Assembly: GCA_949283655.1 (NCBI GenBank)
Contig: CASDTH010000021.1
Coordinates: 1-38,250 of the forward strand
Reading direction: 5' to 3'
From: an uncultured bacterium
Lineage (GTDB): Bacteria; Bacillota; Clostridia; Oscillospirales; Acutalibacteraceae
DNA length: 38,250 nucleotides
The notes under the pieces are model-generated. The model saw only the letters and a list, made by a program, of their open reading frames with translations, was not told the DNA's origin and made no database searches. Positions 8,412-14,155 of this stretch are shown piece after piece. A program made the position numbers and the translations under genes. Each line of letters opens with the position of its first letter. Within the stretch, counting starts at the first letter, position 1.

Positions 8412-8458
8412 AATCCCCGTAACTACGTCGTTTGACATGGTTACGGGGATTCTATTTT
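8412..8458 (+). terminator. Terminator after tRNA-Leu operon, possibly bidirectional
   Basis: AATCCCCGTAAC (8412-8423) and GTTACGGGGATT (8440-8451) form a perfect 12-bp stem, followed by CTATTTT. It ends the tRNA transcript. The convergent integrase mRNA also runs into it, preceded by A-rich sequence, so it may stop both. Confidence 0.75.
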
Positions 8459-8461
8459 GAT

Positions 8462-9643
8462 TTATTTCCGCGCCTGTTTTTGCGGTTTGCTCCCTTTTGC
8501 TCCCTTTTTCATCTCGGAATGGCGCTTCTGCGCCTCCTCAAATGTGATCACGACGGCCTCTCTCTTTTGCTCCTCCGTTACATGAGTATAGCGCTTGTCC
8601 ATCGATATGTCACGCTGGCGCATCAGTTCCCGTGCAGTGGCATCATCCACGCCAAGTTTGTTCAATGCGGAGCGGTAGGTGTGACGCGTGGAATGGACGG
8701 TCAAAAATGGGATCAGTTCCCGTTTTCCCTCCGCGCACCAAGCGTTTAACCGATCGAAGAATTCTTTATATGCGGTGTGGAAGGTGCGCACACTCATGGG
8801 TTTACCTAGCTTATTCAGGCAAACAGCCTCACGGTTAAGAGCCAGCAGCATGTCCACAACGATCTTTGGGAGCGGGACGGTGCCAACGTGCTTTTTGGTC
8901 TTGCTGTCTCCAACAATTTTGCCGGAGGCCGTTAAGCTGCCGCGCACATGCAGGACATCACCGATCAAATCGTGCTTGATATCAATGGCCAGCAACTCCC
9001 CACAGCGCATGCCACTGTATAGCAAAAGCATCATTGCGGCGCCGAAAGCTTCATCCAGCAAGCAGAACTCTACTATCGTCATGAGTTGCTCGTCCGTGAA
9101 GATTTGACGCGGCGGTGGATCATCCATCGCCGGAAGCTTCACCCGCCGGATCGGATTGCGACCGCAGAGATTATTGTCGATCGCGTCCTCGAACATGCCG
9201 TTGAGCAGGAAGCGTACAGTTTTAAGCACGGATTTGGAAACCTGCTTGCTCAATCGGTTTAGGAAATCCTTCACATGCGCCGGCGTGACTGCGTCCAGTT
9301 TTAAGTTAGCGATCTTGTCCTTTGTAATATGCTTGAGATCGGATTTATACCCAATATAAGTATCGTGACCGACATCTCCTTGCTTATAGATAGGAAGCCA
9401 CTTTTCCGCCCACTCTCCCAAGGTCGGCTTTGCTTTGATTGCTGCACGGGATGGCGGCTCGAGTTCTCCTTTTTCGAAGGCTTTGGCCTGCTCCCGGCAT
9501 TTTGCTTTTGTGGTGTCCGTAAAGGTCTTGCGCACCGGAATGTTGGTTTCCGGATCCGTTACCCAGACGCGATAACTCCACTTCTTGCCACGCTGGGTAA
9601 ATGTTCCGGCACCGTAGGTCCCTCTCTCTTTGCTCTTAGCCAT
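8462..9643 (-). CDS. int: Phage tyrosine site-specific integrase
   Basis: This 393-aa recombinase integrates and, with help, excises the prophage. It has an N-terminal arm-binding domain (about 1-60), a SAM-like core-binding domain (about 72-165) and a catalytic domain (about 180-360). The likely catalytic residues are R213 (GMRCGE), a beta-hairpin lysine near 248-251, H317 and R320 (HSTRHTYRS), and nucleophile Y352 (RYTHV). At the place where most relatives have a histidine (LGHS or MRHS) this protein reads MRQRD, with Gln343. The gene is the left-most in the prophage and transcribed toward the tRNA. The ATG at 9641-9643 is preceded by GGAGGTAAC. Confidence 0.95.
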   Translation of the reverse strand: MAKSKERGTYGAGTFTQRGKKWSYRVWVTDPETNIPVRKTFTDTTKAKCREQAKAFEKGELEPPSRAAIKAKPTLGEWAEKWLPIYKQGDVGHDTYIGYKSDLKHITKDKIANLKLDAVTPAHVKDFLNRLSKQVSKSVLKTVRFLLNGMFEDAIDNNLCGRNPIRRVKLPAMDDPPPRQIFTDEQLMTIVEFCLLDEAFGAAMMLLLYSGMRCGELLAIDIKHDLIGDVLHVRGSLTASGKIVGDSKTKKHVGTVPLPKIVVDMLLALNREAVCLNKLGKPMSVRTFHTAYKEFFDRLNAWCAEGKRELIPFLTVHSTRHTYRSALNKLGVDDATARELMRQRDISMDKRYTHVTEEQKREAVVITFEEAQKRHSEMKKGAKGSKPQKQARK

Positions 9644-9695
9644 ACTGTTACCTCCTATTTCAATCCACGCTGTCAGGGCGCAAAAGTGCCCGGAC

Positions 9696-9724
9696 TTGAT
9701 TTCTCAGCCGGGCTTTGGTACAAT
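9696..9724 (+). promoter_or_regulatory. Sigma-A promoter for candidate small RNA 1
   Basis: TTGATT (9696-9701) and TACAAT (9719-9724) are spaced by exactly 17 bp on the plus strand, opposite to both neighbouring genes. The only terminator it could feed is 52 bp downstream. Confidence 0.6.
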
Positions 9725-9730
9725 ATGGCC

Positions 9731-9813
9731 GAATGGTTGCGATCCCATTCGTACCGCCGGCCCTGCTGGTGGTGGCCGCTCGTTCCGTGTGCTAGACGGA
9801 GCGAGCGGTTTTT
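9731..9813 (+). ncRNA. Candidate prophage small RNA 1 (about 83 nt)
   Basis: The predicted transcript begins about 7 bp after TACAAT and ends at an intrinsic terminator whose arms (9776-9788 and 9796-9808) pair over 13 positions with one G-U, followed by TTTTT. Upstream lies a second hairpin, CGAATGG (9730-9736) with CCATTCG (9745-9751). An ATG at 9725 opens a frame but lacks a ribosome binding site. The unit lies between integrase and the 66-aa gene, both on the other strand, so its terminator has no other obvious client. A regulatory RNA is inference; a very short peptide gene is the alternative. Confidence 0.5.
9776..9813 (+). terminator. Intrinsic terminator of candidate small RNA 1
   Basis: A 13-bp stem with a 7-nt loop is followed by TTTTTATTTATT. 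The T-run is on the plus strand only, so it does not serve the minus-strand 66-aa gene that ends at 9816. Confidence 0.8.
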
Positions 9814-9815
9814 AT

Positions 9816-10016
9816 TTATTTAAAAATATCTTTTATACCAAACGTTGTTTTGTTATAGATTTTGTTATACGCCACTTTTTGGGGATCTTTGATCCACCCT
9901 GCGCCTTTCTGGCCATACCCGGGTATCACAGCTTTTTTGATCGCCCGTTTCGCCTTCCCGGTGGTGGCTGCTTTCAGGGATCGTTTTAACGATGGTTTCC
10001 TCATACCAAACTTCAT
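9816..10016 (-). CDS. Small basic prophage protein of unknown function (66 aa)
   Basis: The 66-residue product is rich in Lys and Arg (MKFGMRKPSLKRSLKAA start) and has a central PGYGQKGAGWIKDP segment and an aromatic KIYNKTTFGIKDIFK end. The composition suggests a nucleic-acid-binding or ribosome-like small protein. GGGAGGGAT precedes the ATG at a good distance, and the frame fills the gap between neighbours. It follows the lipoprotein gene by 12 bp, so the two probably form an operon within the lysogeny module and may be expressed in the lysogen. I do not recognise a characterised family. Confidence 0.7.
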   Translation of the reverse strand: MKFGMRKPSLKRSLKAATTGKAKRAIKKAVIPGYGQKGAGWIKDPQKVAYNKIYNKTTFGIKDIFK

Positions 10017-10028
10017 ACCAATCCCTCC

Positions 10029-10718
10029 CTATTTTGCGCAGATGCCGCACAGGCGATAGCCCGCTGCTTCGATTTCCGCAATCGTGCCAGTCATGGAAGA
10101 ACGATTTTCGGCCTTAATTTTCTTCGCGGCCTGGCACTCTCTCAAGTGGTATACATTGGTGCTGGTATTTAAAATAACTGTATATTCTTTCTCAGGCGCT
10201 TTCTCTGTAGTGGTATGCGCCTGCTTTCTAGTTGTACGCTCCTTTGTAACGGCTGCTTCTGTAATCGTTATCTTTTCGGATTCAGGATCCGTCCCGGCGT
10301 TTGTAGCGGGCGCGCTGATTTCAGTCGCCGCCTTTTCAGATTCAACGTCAATACTCGTGCCCTCCACAGGATAGAGCACTTTTCTGTATTGCTTTACCGT
10401 CTCAACCTTTCCACTCGACAAATAGACCTCGAAGCATTTCGTTCCGTACCAAACGTCGTAATATGCGTTTCCGTTTTCATCCGTCTTGTCGTAAATGTAA
10501 TTAATCTCATCATCCAGCCCGCATTGCACCAGCACCTCAAAGGCGGTATCCGCCTGCTCTGGCGTCAAGTTCATTTCGTTTCGCAGTTCTGTTACAGAAT
10601 TGGAATAATAGGCGTATTGCGATTCCAATTCATTGTTTGGTTCCACGAGAACGGATTCACATCCAGCGAGCAGGAAGCATAACAAGGCGGCCAATCCCAA
10701 ACATGTTGCTTTCTTCAT
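10029..10718 (-). CDS. Lysogeny-module lipoprotein with C-terminal His/Cys motif
   Basis: With the start at 10716-10718 (GGAGGG 6 bp upstream) the protein is 229 aa. It begins with a lipoprotein signal, MKKATCLGLAALLCFLLAGC, whose Cys would be lipidated at the outer face of the membrane. A domain of about 90 residues follows (LTPEQADTAFEVLVQCG region), then a Thr/Ala/Glu-rich linker. The last 50 residues carry VYHLRECQAAK and GYRLCGIC, a His-Cys-Cys-Cys pattern like the Ada-type zinc sites found at the ends of many secreted Firmicute proteins. Its place between integrase and repressor is where lysogenic-conversion genes, including the superinfection-exclusion lipoprotein Ltp of phage TP-J34, are found. 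That function is inference here. Confidence 0.8.
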   Translation of the reverse strand: MKKATCLGLAALLCFLLAGCESVLVEPNNELESQYAYYSNSVTELRNEMNLTPEQADTAFEVLVQCGLDDEINYIYDKTDENGNAYYDVWYGTKCFEVYLSSGKVETVKQYRKVLYPVEGTSIDVESEKAATEISAPATNAGTDPESEKITITEAAVTKERTTRKQAHTTTEKAPEKEYTVILNTSTNVYHLRECQAAKKIKAENRSSMTGTIAEIEAAGYRLCGICAK

Positions 10719-10735
10719 TAGTATCCCTCCAACAA

Positions 10736-10764
10736 TTGACAAAACATAACGTTTTATCTATAAT
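10736..10764 (+). promoter_or_regulatory. Perfect-consensus promoter for candidate small RNA 2
   Basis: TTGACA (10736-10741) and TATAAT (10759-10764) are separated by 17 bp: a full sigma-A consensus on the plus strand. It faces away from the lipoprotein gene and toward the 3' end of the ImmA gene, with no plus-strand gene downstream. Confidence 0.75.
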
Positions 10765-10770
10765 TTTGTT

Positions 10771-10838
10771 GGAGAATCCCATACAGGTTTTCTCTATTTC
10801 CCCAGCCGTCCGCTGTTGCCGCAGTGGGCGGCTTTTTT
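10771..10838 (+). ncRNA. Candidate prophage small RNA 2 (about 68 nt)
   Basis: A transcript from the consensus promoter would run only to the terminator at 10805-10838. It has no credible reading frame. Its 5' part contains ATCCCAT, also present in candidate small RNA 1 at a similar place, and a CT-rich stretch (TTTTCTCTATTTCCCC) that could pair with purine-rich ribosome binding sites. It is antisense to the leader of the lipoprotein gene if that leader begins near immA. Such a strong promoter beside immunity genes would make it one of the more abundant RNAs in a lysogen. Regulatory role is inference. Confidence 0.55.
10805..10838 (+). terminator. Intrinsic terminator of candidate small RNA 2
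   Basis: GCCGTCCGCTG (10805-10815) pairs with CAGTGGGCGGC (10822-10832) over 11 positions including two G-U pairs, followed by TTTTTT. The T-run faces plus-strand transcription. Confidence 0.8.
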
Positions 10839-10841
10839 ATT

Positions 10842-11294
10842 TTAATATTCCGAAAATAATCGGGGCTCTACCGATTTCATTCGATATTCTGCAAGTGGAA
10901 TTGATACGCCCATGTACTGAGCTGCAACAGTAATAGGCCGCGTAATATAATCCTGCAATTCATAGTCACTGAACAGGAGATCAACGGCAAATCGGTTGGC
11001 TTGAACCTCCATTTTATCAATAGAAAATAGCGTATTTTGCCGGAGAAAAGGCGAATTTGCACTTGGATGCAGAATAGCATGACCTAATTCGTGAGCGCAC
11101 GTGAACTTTTGCTCTTCATCACTAATGTCTTGATTAATATGTATGAATTTATGTCGAAAGCACTGGTTATAAAATCCTTGAACTGACCCTAATTTTTCAT
11201 ATGTTACTGTAATTCCAATCGAATCGGCCAGTTCAAACGGATCGTTTGTGTGATACGCTTCACACAAAGCGTGAACAAGCTCTTTCGTATTCAT
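10842..11294 (-). CDS. immA: ImmA/IrrE-type metalloprotease (anti-repressor)
   Basis: The 150-aa protein carries the zinc protease motif HELGH within CAHELGHAILH, near residue 70, as in ImmA of ICEBs1 and phage phi105. Those enzymes cleave the partner repressor and allow induction after DNA damage. It starts 4 bp after the repressor stop, with AAAGGGGAA inside the end of the repressor gene as ribosome binding site, so the two are translationally linked. The length fits the short ImmA class, without the C-terminal sensor domain of Deinococcus IrrE. Confidence 0.92.
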   Translation of the reverse strand: MNTKELVHALCEAYHTNDPFELADSIGITVTYEKLGSVQGFYNQCFRHKFIHINQDISDEEQKFTCAHELGHAILHPSANSPFLRQNTLFSIDKMEVQANRFAVDLLFSDYELQDYITRPITVAAQYMGVSIPLAEYRMKSVEPRLFSEY

Positions 11295-11298
11295 TCAA

Positions 11299-11724
11299 TT
11301 ATTGTTCCCCTTTGTATTTCTTTGGAGTGAATTTTTGCTTTGCAAGCTTTTTACCCATTTCCAAACTGTTTCTTAAACTGATCGCGATCAACTCCTTTGT
11401 AGCGTCGTCCAACGGCTCACCTTGGAACATCAATCCTTCTTGGCTACTTTCCAATTGGGACAATGCTTCTTCCAGTTTTTTAGATATGTCGCGCTCGTCC
11501 TTCGCAGTAAGGGCGGGCGTTTTTACTTTTTCCTCTGCTCCTAAGAGATAGTCGACTGATACATTAAAATACTTTGCGATTTTTGGCAAAACTTCCGCAC
11601 TTGGATTAGTTTTCGTGTTTTTCCACTTAGCCGCTATAGAGCGGCTAAGGCCCATTTCAATACAAGCTTTACTCACCGAAATGTTCCTATCATCGCATAA
11701 CTTTTTGAACAAGTCATAGAACAC
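11299..11724 (-). CDS. immR: ImmR/CI-type prophage repressor (XRE HTH)
   Basis: The 141-aa protein has an N-terminal helix-turn-helix (about 5-60, ending in NVSVDYLLG) and a C-terminal segment RDISKKLEEALSQLE...KFTPKKYKGEQ that is typical of repressors cleaved by ImmA-type proteases. The start is a GTG at 11722-11724 with AGGAG upstream; no better ATG exists. It should maintain lysogeny by binding the GATTAC-type operators between itself and the Cro-like gene. Transcription from the leftward promoter at 11867-11895 gives a leader of about 140 nt. Operon with immA. Confidence 0.92.
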   Translation of the reverse strand: MFYDLFKKLCDDRNISVSKACIEMGLSRSIAAKWKNTKTNPSAEVLPKIAKYFNVSVDYLLGAEEKVKTPALTAKDERDISKKLEEALSQLESSQEGLMFQGEPLDDATKELIAISLRNSLEMGKKLAKQKFTPKKYKGEQ

Positions 11725-11783
11725 AAAAAATACACTCCTATTTTGTGCAACATGCTATTATTACAAAAGTAATCAAAATGGAG

Positions 11784-11812
11784 TTGACTTGATTACAAAC
11801 GTATGCTATTAT
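11784..11812 (+). promoter_or_regulatory. Rightward early promoter (PR-like)
   Basis: TTGACT (11784-11789) and TATTAT (11807-11812) have 17-bp spacing; the operator at 11791-11806 fills the spacer. The transcript would start near 11819 and lead into the Cro-like gene at 11925. Confidence 0.7.
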
Positions 11813-11866
11813 AAAGGCGGATGATTACCAATGTAATAATTGTTGCTTACTGTTGTTGACGTGTTA

Positions 11867-11895
11867 ATAGTATCACAATTGATTACAAAGGTCAA
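11867..11895 (-). promoter_or_regulatory. Leftward repressor promoter (PL/PRM-like)
   Basis: On the minus strand TTGACC (11890-11895) and TACTAT (11867-11872) have 17-bp spacing with an operator overlapping the -35 box and spacer. The transcript would pass through the other three operators before the repressor GTG. Confidence 0.65.
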
Positions 11896-11924
11896 CAAAA
11901 AAAGTTGAAGGAGGTAAACTTTGT

Positions 11925-12113
11925 ATGCTTGCACAGTGGATCGGCGATGTAATTGGAGAAATGCACAAAAACAAAATCACTGCATTGGAATTGGCAAATG
12001 AAATTGGTTGGCACCCTAAATATCTAAGTGCAATTCTGAATGGGCATCGCTCGCCTAAAAATGCAGAGCAAACAGTTAAACAGGCATTGGCAAGAATTTT
12101 AGGAACAAGATGA
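11925..12113 (+). CDS. Cro-like HTH protein (62 aa)
   Basis: A single helix-turn-helix covers the 62 residues (ITALELANEIGWHPKYLSAILNG). It is the first gene of the rightward transcript, opposite the repressor, the classical position of Cro, which would antagonise the repressor and favour lytic growth. AAGGAGG lies 12 bp upstream of the ATG. The short length matches Cro proteins, although some activators have the same fold. Confidence 0.8.
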   Translation: MLAQWIGDVIGEMHKNKITALELANEIGWHPKYLSAILNGHRSPKNAEQTVKQALARILGTR

Positions 12114-12175
12114 AAATTACATCTTTATTCTATCACGCCTGAACGAATTACTGAACTGCTTGATTTTGGAAACAG

Positions 12176-12199
12176 GGGACAAAGTCCCAAGAATGGGAC
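12176..12199 (+). promoter_or_regulatory. Mutually exclusive hairpins in early leader
   Basis: GTCCC at 12184-12188 can pair either with GGGAC upstream (12176-12180) or with GGGAC downstream (12195-12199), giving two alternative 5-bp stems between cro and the next gene. The stems are short and the functional reading is speculative. Confidence 0.25.
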
Positions 12200-12260
12200 A
12201 GTGAGCGAAAGGAAGGAGAAAAAACATGCTCAATAACAGAGGCTCAGGGGAGGGGAATTT

Positions 12261-12533
12261 ATGTCGAGAAAAGGACGCAGCAGTGAGGACATGATGACCA
12301 TCGACCAGGCTGCGGCACGGCTCTCTATTACATCCGACTGCCTGAAAAACGCTTTACGGCAGGGAATGTTTTCTGAATTTGGCGTCGCTTTTGTCCCCTC
12401 TGGAAGCACCAATTATACATATCTAATCTTCCGGAAGCGTCTAGAAGCCTATCTCGGGGCGATGGATATGACAGCAGGAATCCGCCAGCTTGCGACTGTT
12501 TTATCTTCTCTGGAAGGAGGTGACGCATCATAA
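12261..12533 (+). CDS. Small HTH/excisionase-like early protein (90 aa)
   Basis: Residues 12-35 (MTIDQAAARLSITSDCLKNAL) read like the first helices of a winged-helix MerR/excisionase fold, followed by a strand-rich stretch and FRKRLEAYLGA. AGGGGAGGGGAATTT precedes the ATG. The composition and place in the early region suggest a DNA-binding protein, perhaps a directionality factor for the integrase or an early regulator. I have no specific family match. Confidence 0.65.
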   Translation: MSRKGRSSEDMMTIDQAAARLSITSDCLKNALRQGMFSEFGVAFVPSGSTNYTYLIFRKRLEAYLGAMDMTAGIRQLATVLSSLEGGDAS

Positions 12534-12588
12534 AGCTGAACATTGCGAAATAACTGCTCGAAGAGCGAGAAAAAAGGAGGAACACCCC

Positions 12589-12813
12589 ATGAAACAATAT
12601 AAAGTAACAATCTTCAACGGCGATTACCCATTAACCTGTACCTGCAACACAATCTCAGATGCATTTGAATGCCTGCGGTCAGTCGCATCTTGGTCTTGCG
12701 GGAAAGTCTGCTTCAAATCGGACGATCTGATGGAGACCCTTGTACAGATGCGCAAAAATGAAGTGTTGTCAATTACACGCAGCGGCTACTCGGTCTCTGT
12801 ATTTAAGGAGTGA
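12589..12813 (+). CDS. Hypothetical early phage protein (74 aa)
   Basis: The ATG at 12589 follows AAAAAAGGAGG with 8-bp spacing and is preferred over an upstream in-frame start that lacks a binding site. The product is a small soluble protein (MKQYKVTIFNGDYPLTC start) with four cysteines and a likely alpha/beta fold. It lies in a run of closely packed early genes. Function unknown. Confidence 0.7.
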   Translation: MKQYKVTIFNGDYPLTCTCNTISDAFECLRSVASWSCGKVCFKSDDLMETLVQMRKNEVLSITRSGYSVSVFKE

Positions 12814-12818
12814 AAACC

Positions 12819-12980
12819 ATGCCCATCTGGCTAGAAGCCACCCTAGGCCTTGCCGCTATCGCGCTGGTAGCAATAGCGTGCTGGCGGGAGGACAAGCTGG
12901 TGGCGTGGGAGGACAAAACAGTTGAAAGGATTAAGCAGAGAAAGGATGTTAAAAGTCATGGTAAACGAAAATTATGGTGA
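12819..12980 (+). CDS. Small single-span membrane protein (53 aa)
   Basis: An ATG at 12819 with AAGGAG upstream opens a 53-codon frame. Residues 3-21 (IWLEATLGLAAIALVAIAC) form one membrane span, followed by a charged amphipathic tail (WREDKLVAWEDKTVERIKQR). It starts 5 bp after the preceding gene and its end overlaps the next gene by 23 bp. Such small membrane proteins are common in early regions of Firmicute phages; the role is unknown. Confidence 0.65.
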   Translation: MPIWLEATLGLAAIALVAIACWREDKLVAWEDKTVERIKQRKDVKSHGKRKLW

Positions 12981-13581
12981 CCTGCTTGCAGAGAAAATCC
13001 GTGCAAATGCAAACCTATCAAAACTGACTGATTACGAAAAATTTGTGATAGATCGCGGATTTGAGTTCGGCACAGAAGCCAGCCTGAAAGCTGGGTATGA
13101 TCGCCTTTGGAAATCGCGACGTGGGATCTTGATTTCCAAAGATGAATTTTTGGCCGAGGCTAATAAGCCGGAGGACGGCGCGGCGGCGGAAACATATGAC
13201 GTCTTGGCGAACTTGGTTGAGACGGGAAAGATTTCTGCCGAAGACGTGTACCGGTACGCAAGGTTTAAGTGGTGCCTGAACGACCCTGATGCAATAGTGT
13301 CCTATCAGTATGGTCGGGATAAATGGGCTGTCAATAACTGCGAGGAAAAGATTAACGGCGATGTTGCACGAATCATGGTCTGCGAAGAATGGGGATTCGA
13401 AGCCAGCCGTATTAAAATCATCGGTACCCCGTATTACGATGCAACCGACTGGCAATTTATTCGCTTCGATTGTGCGCTGGTTTCGTGGCTGTGGCGCAAT
13501 GGTGATCTGCATCAGGTAAGCGACAATCCATGCAGGCGACCGGGTGGTGATCGTCCACGGCCCGGACGCCAAGCGGCGTAG
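12958..13581 (+). CDS. Hypothetical early phage protein, C-terminus apparently frameshifted
   Basis: The frame gives about 207 aa from the ATG at 12958; ATG 12946 and TTG 12922 are in-frame alternatives. A strand/helix-rich body (VYRYARFKWCLNDPDAIVSY, then WQFIRFDCALVSWLWRNGDL) ends in a Pro/Arg/Gly tail unlike the rest. Restoring a single G after 13531 (ATGGCAGG instead of ATGCAGG) would end the protein as HQVSDNPWQATGW and would also give the downstream frame its start codon. The last 16 residues are thus probably out-of-frame translation. I do not recognise the family. Confidence 0.65.
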   Translation: MVNENYGDLLAEKIRANANLSKLTDYEKFVIDRGFEFGTEASLKAGYDRLWKSRRGILISKDEFLAEANKPEDGAAAETYDVLANLVETGKISAEDVYRYARFKWCLNDPDAIVSYQYGRDKWAVNNCEEKINGDVARIMVCEEWGFEASRIKIIGTPYYDATDWQFIRFDCALVSWLWRNGDLHQVSDNPCRRPGGDRPRPGRQAA

Positions 13582-13723
13582 GGGTAAGGTGTGGGTAGTG
13601 GAGACGGCCCCTGACCCTTGCCCGGGCCGCGAGACGGTCGTAACGCTTAAAGGGTACAGCGGGTCCATACCGGCAGCATATATCGCCAGAGTCCGGGATG
13701 ATGCGTACCCGGGATATCGTTGA
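13530..13723 (+). pseudogene. Small phage gene separated from its start by a one-base deletion
   Basis: An open frame running to the stop at 13721-13723 encodes a basic, beta-rich small protein (GDRVVIVHGPDAKRRRGKVW). The ATG at 13530-13532 is one base out of frame with it. Adding one G would give MAGDRVVIVHGPD, 64 codons, overlapping the preceding gene. In-frame GTG codons at 13544 and 13547 might still start a 58-59-aa product but lack a good binding site. It could also be a sequencing error. Confidence 0.5.
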
Positions 13724-13740
13724 TGGGGGGTGGAATGATT

Positions 13741-14073
13741 ATGCCATTTACCGCAGAGGAACTGGAGGCTATGCGCATTGCGGATGCCGAGATCGAGCGA
13801 GAGTTTGAGGCATCCCGCTCCGCGCAGCACGCGGATGCGGAGATCAGTAAGTGGCTGGACGAGCTTGCAATCAACGACCGGATGGACCACAAACAGTTAC
13901 ATAGTAAGCGTTACCAGCGCGCCTACCGTGAGGCGCACAAGGACGAGGCCGCAGCCCGCCAGCGCGCCTACCGTGAGGCGCACAAGGACGAGATTGCAGC
14001 CCGCCGGCGTGTCTACCGCGCCCGCAAAAAGAACGCCGCCCCTGACAATTGCAGTGTCAGAAGCGGCACGTAA
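13741..14073 (+). CDS. Charged helical phage protein with 15-residue tandem repeats
   Basis: The start at 13741 (MPFTAEELEAMRIADAEI) has GGGGTGG 7 bp upstream and is preferred to the ATG two codons earlier. The 110-aa product is almost all helix and charge. Its second half has two exact-length 15-residue repeats (QRAYREAHKDEAAAR, QRAYREAHKDEIAAR) and a third degenerate unit RRVYRARKK. Similar repeat-bearing small proteins occur in phage early regions. Basic helices suggest nucleic-acid binding; the function is unknown. Confidence 0.65.
   Translation: MPFTAEELEAMRIADAEIEREFEASRSAQHADAEISKWLDELAINDRMDHKQLHSKRYQRAYREAHKDEAAARQRAYREAHKDEIAARRRVYRARKKNAAPDNCSVRSGT
13915..14004 (+). repeat. 45-bp tandem repeat, two copies, inside a gene
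   Basis: Units 13915-13959 and 13960-14004 are nearly identical and encode the 15-residue protein repeat. They keep the reading frame, so copy number can change without breaking the gene. Confidence 0.8.
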
Positions 14074-14155
14074 GAAAACCTGAACAATAAGGCGATCCTT
14101 ACAGCTACAGTGTAGCATTGGGGGCGCTGGAAGTCAAGTCCAAGGAGGCATACAT

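Larger units (their letters stand above)
11759..11896. promoter_or_regulatory. Four-site operator region of the lysogeny switch
   Basis: Four 16-bp sites share the half-site GATTAC: 11759-11774 (TATTACAAAAGTAATC, nearly palindromic), 11791-11806 (GATTACAAACGTATGC), 11823-11838 (GATTACCAATGTAATA) and 11881-11896 (GATTACAAAGGTCAAC). The implied palindrome is GATTAC-N4-GTAATC. The second site sits in the spacer of the rightward promoter and the fourth in the spacer of the leftward promoter, so both can be blocked. Binding by the ImmR-type repressor and the Cro-like protein is inferred from position. Confidence 0.75.

Noticed and set aside
11856..11884. A second rightward promoter starting at TTGACG
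   Set aside because: The matching -10 position reads TTGATT, a poor match, and better promoters exist at 11784 and 11867.
12226..12294. A 22-codon frame behind AAGGAAGGAGAA
   Set aside because: The binding site is good, but the peptide is polar, overlaps the next gene in another frame and has no sign of conservation; it may only help load ribosomes.
13018..13890. A 290-codon open frame on the minus strand
   Set aside because: It crosses several plus-strand early genes that have good binding sites and spacing, and shows no recognisable domain.
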